Assembly (NCBI GenBank): GCA_937127205.1
Contig: CAKZLS010000190.1
Location: 1-8,348, forward strand
Length of the DNA: 8,348 nt
Direction of reading: 5' to 3'
Source: an uncultured Rhodospirillales bacterium
Lineage (GTDB): Bacteria; Pseudomonadota; Alphaproteobacteria; Rhodospirillales; Defluviicoccaceae
Positions within the stretch are counted from its first letter, which is position 1. Each line of letters begins with the position of its first letter. The translations under genes were made by a program, and so were the position numbers. The notes under the pieces are model-generated. The model was not told the origin of the DNA and did no database searches. It saw nothing but the letters and a program-made list of their open reading frames with translations. Positions 1 to 5,142 of the stretch are shown here, in pieces.

Positions 1-1
1 C

Positions 2-463
2 CCGCCGCTTGCGGTGCTGCCGATCCTGTTCATTATTTTCGGGCTCGGCGAGACGTCGAAGATCGTTCTGATCGTGTTCGGCGTGGCGCCGTTCCTGACG
101 CGCGATATCGCGATCGCGGTCTCGCAGATCCCGCGCGAGCAGATTGTGAAGGCGCAAACCCTCGGAGCCTCCACCTGGCAGATCGTGACCCGGGTGGTCC
201 TGCCGCAGGTGACACCGCGGCTGATCGATGCGCTGCGGCTATCCCTCGGCCCGGCCTGGCTATTCCTCATCGCCGCCGAGGCCATCGCCGCGACGGAAGG
301 GCTCGGCTACCGCATCTTCCTGGTGCGCCGCTATCTCGCCATGGACGTGATCCTGCCCTACGTGGTCTGGATCACCTTCCTGGCCTTCCTGTTCGACTTC
401 GTGCTCCGGCACATCCGGGCGCGGGCGTTTCCCTGGGCGGCTCAGGGGCAGGGCGCATCATGA
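2..463 (+). CDS. ABC transporter inner-membrane permease, C-terminal part (nitrate/sulfonate/taurine type; probable guanidine uptake)
   Basis: This is the C-terminal 153 residues of a binding-protein-dependent permease; the reading frame is open from base 2 and the start lies outside the window. Hydrophobic segments occupy visible residues about 3-14, 21-32, 79-95 and 117-135. Between them, residues 46-75 form the cytoplasmic EAA loop that docks on the ATPase (AQTLGAS followed by VVLPQVTPRL). This layout is typical of the SsuC/TauC/NrtB permeases. The stop overlaps the ATPase start as ATGA at 460-463, so the two are probably translationally coupled. The substrate cannot be read from the permease itself. 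Guanidine is inferred from the guanidine-hydrolase-like gene downstream, because such transporters, often annotated as nitrate or taurine systems, are known to sit beside guanidine genes. The solute-binding protein would be expected upstream, outside the window. Confidence 0.9.
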   Translation, partial: PPLAVLPILFIIFGLGETSKIVLIVFGVAPFLTRDIAIAVSQIPREQIVKAQTLGASTWQIVTRVVLPQVTPRLIDALRLSLGPAWLFLIAAEAIAATEGLGYRIFLVRRYLAMDVILPYVVWITFLAFLFDFVLRHIRARAFPWAAQGQGAS

Positions 464-1236
464 CCGCCGTTCAGGTGCGCAATGTCTGGAAGGAATACGA
501 CGGCCACGTGGTCATCGAGCGGATCAACATGGCCGTGGAGGGACGGGCGTTCTGCGCCATCGTCGGCGCATCGGGTTGCGGCAAGACCACGTTCCTCCGA
601 ATGCTGCTGAGCGAGGAGACGCCGAGCCGGGGCGTCATTCTCGTGGACGGCAAAACCTTGGCGGTGGAGCCGGGACCGGACCGGGGCGTGGTGTTCCAGC
701 GCTATTCGGTTTTTCCGCATTTGACGGTCCTGCAGAATGTCATGCTCGGGCTCGAACTCGAGGGATCCCCGCTGTTGGGCCATCTGTTCGGAGCCGCCCG
801 GCGCCGTGCCGTCGAGCAGGCCGAACAGGCCATCGCGTCCGTCGGGTTGAGTGCCGCCCGCGACAAGTACCCGGCCGCGCTTTCGGGCGGCATGCGCCAA
901 CGCCTCGCCATTGCCCAAACGCTGATCAAGAAGCCCAAGATCCTGTTGCTGGACGAGCCCTTCGGCGCCCTCGATCCCGGCACCCGCAAGGACATGCACG
1001 CCCTGTTGCTGAGTCTTTGGAACGATACCGAAATGACCGTCTTCATGGTGACCCACGACCTGTCGGAGGGATTTGACCTTGGCACGCGCCTTCTCGTGTT
1101 CGACAAGGTACGCCACGATCCCACCGACCCGGACGCGTTTGGAGCGACAATCACCTATGACATCCCCCTCGACCGCAAGTCGGGCATGGCGGCGGTCCCG
1201 CGCGAACTCAAGAAAGAGATAGAGAGAACGACATGA
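460..1236 (+). CDS. ABC transporter ATP-binding protein (nitrate/sulfonate/taurine type; probable guanidine uptake)
   Basis: This 258-residue cytoplasmic ATPase would power the adjacent permease. All nucleotide-binding motifs are present: Walker A GASGCGKTT (36-44), Q-loop Q80 in VVFQRYSVFPHL, signature LSGGMRQR (141-148), Walker B ILLLDEP (161-167, catalytic E166), D-loop ALD (170-172) and switch H199 in MVTHD. The family is SsuB/TauB/NrtD-like. Residues about 103-116 form a short extra stretch between the Q-loop and the signature (SPLLGHLFGAARRRA) that generic SsuB-type ATPases usually lack. The ATG at 460 overlaps the permease stop. The TGA at 1234-1236 in turn overlaps the start of the ureohydrolase, so import and catabolism are encoded as one coupled unit. 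The ATPase assignment is certain; the guanidine substrate is inferred from context. Confidence 0.93.
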   Translation: MTAVQVRNVWKEYDGHVVIERINMAVEGRAFCAIVGASGCGKTTFLRMLLSEETPSRGVILVDGKTLAVEPGPDRGVVFQRYSVFPHLTVLQNVMLGLELEGSPLLGHLFGAARRRAVEQAEQAIASVGLSAARDKYPAALSGGMRQRLAIAQTLIKKPKILLLDEPFGALDPGTRKDMHALLLSLWNDTEMTVFMVTHDLSEGFDLGTRLLVFDKVRHDPTDPDAFGATITYDIPLDRKSGMAAVPRELKKEIERTT

Positions 1237-2438
1237 CCCACTCACGAATTGGCGGAATTCCCGGTTCTCTGGCAATGGCATTGACCGGCGAACGCCGCCG
1301 GCACCATCCCGATTTCGACAAGATGCAGGCGCGCGGCTGGAAGGCGGCCATGGCCGAGGCCGACATTCCGACCACCCGCTGGGAGGCCGAGCGGGCGGCC
1401 GCCATCCGCAACGGGCTCGACGCCGCCGACAGCATCGAGGATCGCTCGATTTCCACCTTCGCTCGTGGAGAGCTGCCGCATTTCGCCGGCATCAATACCT
1501 TCCTGAAGGCCCCGCACACCGAGAATGTCCGCGATGTGGGGAAGTTCGACGCGGCGGTGGTCGGCGTGCCCTTCGACGGCGGCACCACATATCGCCCCGG
1601 CACGCGGTTCGGTCCCCAGGGCATGCGCAAGATCTCCGCCCTCTACACACCCTATAACTATGAGCTTGGCGTTGACCTGCGCGAGCAGATGACACTCTGC
1701 GATGCCGGCGACGTGTTCACCATTCCCGCCAATATCGAAAAGACCTTCGACCAGATCAGCCGCGCCGTATCGCACGTGTTCTCGTCGGGTGCCATGCCGG
1801 TGATCCTCGGCGGCGATCACTCCATCGGTTTCGCCACCGTTCGCGGGATCGCCCAATGCACCTCGAAGCGCATCGGCATCATCCACTTCGACCGTCACGC
1901 CGACATCCAGGAAAAGGACCTGGACGAGCGCATGCACACCACGCCGTGGTTCCACGCCACCAACATGCCCAACGTTCCGGCCACCAATCTCGTCCAGATC
2001 GGCATCGGCGGCTGGCAGGTTCCGCGCGAGGCGGTGGCCGAGATCCGCGGGCGCAATACGAATGTTCTCACCATGCGCGACGTGGAGGAACTGGGCATCG
2101 ACCGCACCGCCGAGATCGCCCTCGACCTTGCCTGGAAGGACGCCGACGCCGTCTACCTCAGCTTCGACATCGACTGCGTCGACTGCGGGTTCGTTCCGGG
2201 AACCGGCTGGCCGGAGCCGGGGGGCTTCCTGCCCCGCGAAGCGCTCGGTCTGGTAGGCCGGGTCGCGGCGGAGGGCCTCTGCGGCATCGAGGTGGTGGAG
2301 GTTTCGCCCCCCTACGACACCTCCGACATCACCTCGCTGTTCGGCGTCCGGGTCATCGTCGATGCGCTGGGCACCCTCGTCGCCCACGGCAAGATGGGCA
2401 GCCACAAAGGCATCATCGACAAGCCGGTGTCGCTATAA
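1233..2438 (+). CDS. gdmH: Guanidine hydrolase (GdmH-type, Ni-dependent ureohydrolase), usually annotated as agmatinase
   Basis: This 401-residue protein has the arginase/agmatinase fold. All six binuclear-metal ligands are present: H196 in GGDHS (193-197), D220, H222 and D224 in DRHAD (220-224), and D312 and D314 in SFDID (310-314). E356 in EVVEVSPP is at the position that normally contacts the guanidino group. It is longer than ordinary agmatinases (about 300-320 residues) because of an N-terminal extension of some 70-80 residues. It carries a block at 72-90 (SISTFARGELPHFAGINTF) that I recall as nearly identical in cyanobacterial guanidine hydrolase (Synechocystis Sll1077/GdmH). That enzyme needs nickel and makes urea and ammonia. 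DRHAD replaces the usual DAHxD, and D317-C318 replaces the usual DP. The ATG overlaps the ATPase stop (ATGA), with purine-rich AGAGAG (about 1221-1226) as the ribosome site. Substrate assignment rests on remembered similarity plus the linked transporter. Confidence 0.87.
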   Translation: MTHSRIGGIPGSLAMALTGERRRHHPDFDKMQARGWKAAMAEADIPTTRWEAERAAAIRNGLDAADSIEDRSISTFARGELPHFAGINTFLKAPHTENVRDVGKFDAAVVGVPFDGGTTYRPGTRFGPQGMRKISALYTPYNYELGVDLREQMTLCDAGDVFTIPANIEKTFDQISRAVSHVFSSGAMPVILGGDHSIGFATVRGIAQCTSKRIGIIHFDRHADIQEKDLDERMHTTPWFHATNMPNVPATNLVQIGIGGWQVPREAVAEIRGRNTNVLTMRDVEELGIDRTAEIALDLAWKDADAVYLSFDIDCVDCGFVPGTGWPEPGGFLPREALGLVGRVAAEGLCGIEVVEVSPPYDTSDITSLFGVRVIVDALGTLVAHGKMGSHKGIIDKPVSL

Positions 2439-2457
2439 GGCAGAGGGTTGAACGAGC

Positions 2458-2808
2458 ATGCACGACCATCACCACCATGACCACAAGGATGACAATACGG
2501 CAGAACTCGAAGGCGCCTTCATCGACGGCTTCCGCGCCGCCCAAGATAGGCGCGCTTTCCTGGCGCTTGTGGGCGTTCCCCTGGAAATCGAGCCCAACGA
2601 CGGCGGACCCGGCCTCAAGCTACTCGAAGTACGCATCCAGGACTCATTCCAGGTGGGATCCGCGTCACCCGGTTTCGGCTCCCGCGACTTGGTTTACCAA
2701 CCCCTGCCGGGCTCCATGATCCGCCAGACCACCAGCCTCGATCTTGTCTACGTCTCCACCGCCGAACGCCGTGAGTTGACCCTCCACGCCGCGCTTCATT
2801 GCCGTTAG
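2458..2808 (+). CDS. Small protein with His-rich N-terminus, linked to guanidine hydrolase; candidate nickel-handling protein
   Basis: I do not recognise this 116-residue protein as a named family. It opens with MHDHHHHDHKDD, six histidines in the first nine residues. This resembles the metal-binding tails of nickel and zinc chaperones and metallo-regulators. The remainder (about 15-116) looks soluble and compact, with no membrane segment or signal peptide, and has one cysteine (C115, in HCR at the C-terminus). The ATG follows the hydrolase stop by 19 bases, with AGAGGG at 2442-2447 as a plausible ribosome site, so it should be co-transcribed. Since GdmH-type enzymes need nickel, a role in nickel binding, delivery or enzyme maturation is a reasonable inference. 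No HypA zinc motif or HypB GTPase motif is present. Its codons for AERRELTLHAAL (2761-2796) recur in degenerate form near 3651. Function unproven. Confidence 0.75.
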   Translation: MHDHHHHDHKDDNTAELEGAFIDGFRAAQDRRAFLALVGVPLEIEPNDGGPGLKLLEVRIQDSFQVGSASPGFGSRDLVYQPLPGSMIRQTTSLDLVYVSTAERRELTLHAALHCR

Positions 2809-2844
2809 CACGCGTCGCTCCCGGCATTCATCTCCCGTAGGTGG

Positions 2845-2856
2845 CCGCCTAGGCGG
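2845..2856. repeat. 12-base perfect palindrome at the convergent gene junction
   Basis: CCGCCTAGGCGG is self-complementary with no loop and overlaps the TAG stop of the exoD-like gene (2849-2851). It lies in the gap between the converging guanidine operon and exoD-like gene. It could contribute to bidirectional termination, but there is no loop and no T-tract on either side, so it may be chance in GC-rich DNA. Confidence 0.3.
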
Positions 2857-3502
2857 TCGCCTCCAGGGTCCAGGCTACCCCGAACCACACCAACAGCCAG
2901 AACGTGACGCTCGCGGCTATGGCCAGGAGGCCGAGGACGAGGCCGGCCAAGACAAACCCGCCGTCGCGCTCGATGAGGCCGATGGCGAGGACCGCCGTCG
3001 CCAGCGCCGGACCCGACGTGGTCATCGGCAGCGGCACCGCTACCAGACACGCGTTCAACAGCACAAAGGCGCCGAGACGCCGTTGAAACCTTTCGGCGGC
3101 GAAGCGCTCCAGCCGCGGCCGGGTCAGCCGTTCGGTCCGCTGCAACCACGGCCGCGCCCGCTCGACGATCCGCCGCGCCCGGTCCCGTTTAATCGAAAGC
3201 CGTCCCAGCCACCCAGGCAGGCTGAGCCCGGGCCGCACCAGCAGCATTTGCACGGCCACGATGCCGAGCGGCAGCCCCAGCACAGACCGCACCGGCGGCG
3301 GCAACACCGGTATCCACGCCGGCAACGCCACCAGCAGCAGAACAAACCCGAACGACCGCTCCCCCAGACCGTCGCTCAAGTCCGCCAGGGTGAGGTGCTC
3401 ACAGGCGTCGTCGCCGACAATACGCTCTAGCAGCCCGCTTAGTGACTCTTCGCGATCGCCACCGGGAGTCTCTATTGGGTGCACTGCCGTAGATTCATCC
3501 AT
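2849..3502 (-). CDS. ExoD-family membrane protein (exopolysaccharide synthesis ExoD-like)
   Basis: This 217-residue inner-membrane protein matches the ExoD family (named after a Rhizobium gene affecting exopolysaccharide production) in overall layout. Residues 20-49 form an acidic N-terminal helix region (LSGLLERIVGDDACEHLTLADL) followed by LGERSFGFVLLLVALPAWIP. Hydrophobic segments lie at about 51-68, 73-90, 144-160, 164-177 and 182-212. The family-typical GLIERDGG sits at 175-182. A basic cytoplasmic stretch (about 105-142) separates the two membrane halves. The biochemical role of ExoD proteins is not established. The ATG at 3500-3502 has only a weak upstream GGA as ribosome site. The gene converges with the guanidine operon, with 40 bases between stops. 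Its stop codon lies inside a 12-base perfect palindrome (2845-2856), and there is no T-tract terminator. Confidence 0.85.
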   Translation of the reverse strand: MDESTAVHPIETPGGDREESLSGLLERIVGDDACEHLTLADLSDGLGERSFGFVLLLVALPAWIPVLPPPVRSVLGLPLGIVAVQMLLVRPGLSLPGWLGRLSIKRDRARRIVERARPWLQRTERLTRPRLERFAAERFQRRLGAFVLLNACLVAVPLPMTTSGPALATAVLAIGLIERDGGFVLAGLVLGLLAIAASVTFWLLVWFGVAWTLEATA

Positions 3503-3650
3503 TTTCCGGACTTCGATCGCCGGTCATTCGCCTGCGCAAGTCGCAAGTTCGGGAGCGAGCGATCCGAGGACGGCCCAAGGTGACAGACCACCGTCGACGC
3601 CTTGGATATGGTTGGATCGCTCCGGCCGCGCCACCCTAGCGGCTCCATAC

Positions 3651-3685
3651 GCCGAACGCCGCGAGCTGACTCTCCAGGACGCGCT
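3651..3685 (+). pseudogene. Degenerate coding fragment homologous to the tail of the His-rich small gene
   Basis: This stretch reads AERRELTLQDAL in one + frame. Bases 2761-2795 of the His-rich gene read AERRELTLHAAL. The two DNA segments agree at about 30 of 35 bases. Three of the five differences are synonymous (CGT/CGC, TTG/CTG, ACC/ACT); the other two change H to Q and A to D. That pattern suggests a diverged protein-coding relative rather than a random or non-coding repeat. Similarity fades on both sides: upstream YVST versus AAPY, and downstream the frame continues SRLMAAPKPR past the point where the first copy stops. No start, His tract or body of the gene is evident upstream, so this is probably a remnant of a paralogue. 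Confidence 0.4.
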
Positions 3686-3849
3686 ATCGCGCCTGATGGC
3701 GGCGCCGAAACCGCGGGTCGGCGAAGCAGTACAGCCGCGCGACTGTGCCGGGGGCGCCGTCGACGCGATCGGGCGCGAGGTGGCGCACAAGGGGAGCTTG
3801 GAAGCTCGCCCGATCGCAGATAAATTGCTGAATTTGAAGGGGCGTGGGC

Positions 3850-3889
3850 GGCGGCGCCGCTCATTTCTGTGCTTAGGCGGCGCCGCTCA
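3850..3889. repeat. 14-base direct repeat with internal palindromes, hairpin-forming
   Basis: GGCGGCGCCGCTCA occurs at 3850-3863 and again at 3876-3889. The core GCGGCGCCGC (3851-3860 and 3877-3886) is its own reverse complement, so the two copies can also pair as a 10-base stem with a 16-base loop. Six or more A residues follow at about 3889-3895. On neither strand does a T-run follow the stem, so this is not a standard rho-independent terminator. Confidence 0.55.
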
Positions 3890-3896
3890 AAAAAAC

Positions 3897-3935
3897 GGAA
3901 TGCCAAGATGGAAGGTTCGAACCCTATGCCATTCC
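3897..3935 (+). other. tRNA 3'-end-like fragment, possible attachment-site remnant
   Basis: GGTTCGAACC (3914-3923) carries the TTCGAAC sequence typical of a tRNA T-loop. It is flanked by GGAATG (3897-3902) and CATTCC (3930-3935), which could pair like an acceptor stem. The T-stem is imperfect (gaagg/cctat, with one mismatch and one wobble), and there is no D-arm or anticodon arm upstream, so it is not an intact tRNA gene. It lies where composition turns AT-rich, as an integration-site remnant would. GGTTCGAACC is itself a palindrome, so chance is possible. Confidence 0.2.
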
Positions 3936-3980
3936 CTAACCCACCTCTAAAATGCTCGCGTCCCCCAAACCGGGTCCGGT

Positions 3981-4739
3981 TCAAGGAAGATTCGTCTGCA
4001 ATGACCGCTGATCCATATGACGAGGCCAAAGCGGCCACGACTTGACATAGAGGAATTTGCGGATGGGGGTTTTGACGACGATGAGGAGAAAGCCGATCGA
4101 CACCAAACACCACACGGCCGCAAATTCATTCAAGTTGTTCGTCAATAGATAGGCGGGAACCGGGCCGAGGAAAATATGATAGAGCGTAATACGCCACGAT
4201 CCGTAAAGTATGGGCAAGACGAACATTGTTAACGTGTATGTGAAAAACCCAGCTCGCAAGACAGGTATGTCATAGGTGATTTCGCCAATGGCGTTGTAGG
4301 GGATCTCCCAGGCAATGTGCCAATCACCGGGAACAGAACATAATATCTGAGAGCAAAGGATTGTCCCTGCGGAACAGGAACCGGCCCATTGAAATGGATA
4401 AAGTTGAACAAGCATGACGACCGCAGAGATACAACAAAGAATGTAAACAGGGGCCTGAATATACTGTCGTACGTCAGGCCTTATGAAATGCATAAAGAGG
4501 GCGTTTCCAAATATTGGCTGAAATGCGATATGTATATAACCGAGTAACGTAGCTACTTGATTGGCTGGACTGCTACACTCCCCGATCACCAAATACGTAT
4601 AAGCCTGCAATACTTCCATTAAAGAGAAGTAACCGAGCGCCGCCCACAGCGGTGCGGGTTCTTTTCGGTATGCCGCATATGCCGTTGTACCAAGTCCGAT
4701 CACTGCCACGGTCGCAGACGCTTCGCCGCTCCAACACAC
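3981..4739 (-). CDS. Seven-helix membrane protein of unknown function (DUF5765-like)
   Basis: This 252-residue integral membrane protein starts MCWSGEAS. It resembles a family of small bacterial membrane proteins that begin with a similar MCWS segment, which I recall as DUF5765; no function is known for it. Hydrophobic segments are at about 7-23, 31-52, 62-82, 95-113, 161-180, 184-200 and 205-223, consistent with seven helices. Cysteines at C102, C103, C122, C129, C134 and C211, besides C2 and C55, are unusually many. The GTG start at 4739-4737 is chosen because GGAGGAG (4751-4745) lies five bases upstream and a good promoter precedes it; no in-frame ATG competes with it. Codon use is clearly more AT-rich than in the neighbouring genes, which suggests horizontal acquisition. 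It is transcribed alone and divergently from the FadL-like gene. Confidence 0.75.
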   Translation of the reverse strand: MCWSGEASATVAVIGLGTTAYAAYRKEPAPLWAALGYFSLMEVLQAYTYLVIGECSSPANQVATLLGYIHIAFQPIFGNALFMHFIRPDVRQYIQAPVYILCCISAVVMLVQLYPFQWAGSCSAGTILCSQILCSVPGDWHIAWEIPYNAIGEITYDIPVLRAGFFTYTLTMFVLPILYGSWRITLYHIFLGPVPAYLLTNNLNEFAAVWCLVSIGFLLIVVKTPIRKFLYVKSWPLWPRHMDQRSLQTNLP

Positions 4740-4744
4740 TATTT

Positions 4745-4751
4745 CTCCTCC
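4745..4751 (-). promoter_or_regulatory. Strong Shine-Dalgarno deciding a GTG start
   Basis: GGAGGAG on the minus strand is a near-perfect complement to the 16S rRNA tail. It sits five bases before GTG (4739-4737). This supports GTG as the true start of the membrane protein and implies efficient translation. Confidence 0.75.
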
Positions 4752-4766
4752 ATACAGAAAAATAGG

Positions 4767-4795
4767 ATATTAATCTTATATTAGGAATATGTCAA
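4767..4795 (-). promoter_or_regulatory. Sigma-70-type promoter for the seven-helix membrane protein
   Basis: On the minus strand there is a perfect -35 TTGACA (4795-4790), a 17-base AT-rich spacer and a -10-like TAATAT (4772-4767, four of six consensus matches). Transcription would begin near 4760 and give a leader of about 20 bases containing the SD. The consensus -35 and standard spacing make this the strongest promoter in the window. Confidence 0.65.
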
Positions 4796-5142
4796 CCCGC
4801 CGGCTGTTCCGGGATTGAGGAGCGGAGAGGCGACGTACGGACACGCGTCAAACCGAAAACCGAAACCAAGGCTACCAACCGTTTGCACCAATGGATGACC
4901 GGCAGAATGTGGCAAAAACAAGGAAATTGCAGGAATTTCCCCAAACTGCGGATACAATTACTGGTGGCTTTTAAGTAATAATTGCTACTACAGAGTGGAG
5001 AAAAATTGATGTCTTGCGTTGTCGAGCGGGAAAACGGTATTGTTACCCAAATGGGCCATTAAAATTTTTAACACAAACTTTCTCCAACAGAACCTCGTCA
5101 CCAAAGCGGCGATAAATTACAAACAAACCGAGAAGCCATACG
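4796..5142. other. Divergent intergenic region, AT-rich, non-coding
   Basis: About 350 bases separate the minus-strand promoter from the FadL-like gene. The first part (about 4800-4870) is GC-rich with a short repeated ACCGAAA motif. The rest is AT-rich. A 19-base inverted repeat lies at 4922-4940, with TACAAT at 4953-4958 as a possible -10, but its nearest -35-like TTGCAG (4927-4932) is 20 bases away, too far for confidence. A short + frame starting near 5019 overlaps the channel gene out of frame and looks spurious. Confidence 0.5.
4922..4940. promoter_or_regulatory. Candidate operator: perfect 7+7 inverted repeat
   Basis: GGAAATT (4922-4928), five bases, then AATTTCC (4934-4940) form a perfect dyad of 19 bases. 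It lies about 200 bases upstream of the FadL-like gene and just before a possible -10 element (TACAAT, 4953-4958). Size and symmetry fit a dimeric repressor site. No cognate regulator is in the window. Confidence 0.35.

Larger units (their letters stand above)
3503..3980. other. Intergenic stretch without a convincing gene; possible degraded accessory DNA
   Basis: About 480 bases lie between the starts/ends of two minus-strand genes. Open frames here have compositions typical of antisense or frame-shifted GC-rich DNA (Arg/Ser/Pro/Ala-rich), with no recognisable domain. The stretch holds a 9-base inverted repeat (GAGCGATCC 3557-3565 with GGATCGCTC 3614-3622), a degenerate copy of the His-rich gene's tail (3651-3685), a GC-rich repeat hairpin (3850-3889) and a tRNA-3'-end-like fragment (3897-3935). 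Together these suggest remnants of rearrangement rather than an intact gene. Confidence 0.5.

Noticed and set aside
442..1281. Long minus-strand open frame opposite the ATPase gene
   Set aside because: It is antisense to a gene with complete ABC ATPase motifs, is rich in Arg/Gly/His and shows no domain; a GC-bias shadow.
1242..2405. 387-codon minus-strand open frame opposite the hydrolase
   Set aside because: It mirrors the codon structure of gdmH, has no recognisable motif and would cover an enzyme with all metal ligands.
2458..2487. His tract as an engineered affinity tag
   Set aside because: The tract is interrupted by Asp (HDHHHHDH), sits in a natural operon behind its own ribosome site, and there is no vector sequence nearby.
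1856..2719. Long + frame overlapping the hydrolase and the small His-rich gene
   Set aside because: Its Arg/His/Pro-rich composition and lack of domains mark it as an out-of-frame reading of GC-rich coding DNA.
3850..3895. Rho-independent terminator
   Set aside because: The stem is strong but the A-run follows on the + strand; a terminator for minus-strand genes would need the T-run after the stem in the minus direction, which is absent.
3261..3950. 229-codon + frame running antisense to the exoD-like gene and into the gap
   Set aside because: The first third is opposite a well-supported membrane protein and the rest has no domain. Only the short AERRELTLQDAL segment looks truly coding, and it is reported separately as a remnant.
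3472..4113. 213-codon minus-strand frame across the intergenic gap
   Set aside because: It overlaps both the exoD-like start and the membrane protein end, is Arg/Ser/Pro-rich and has no domain or convincing ribosome site.
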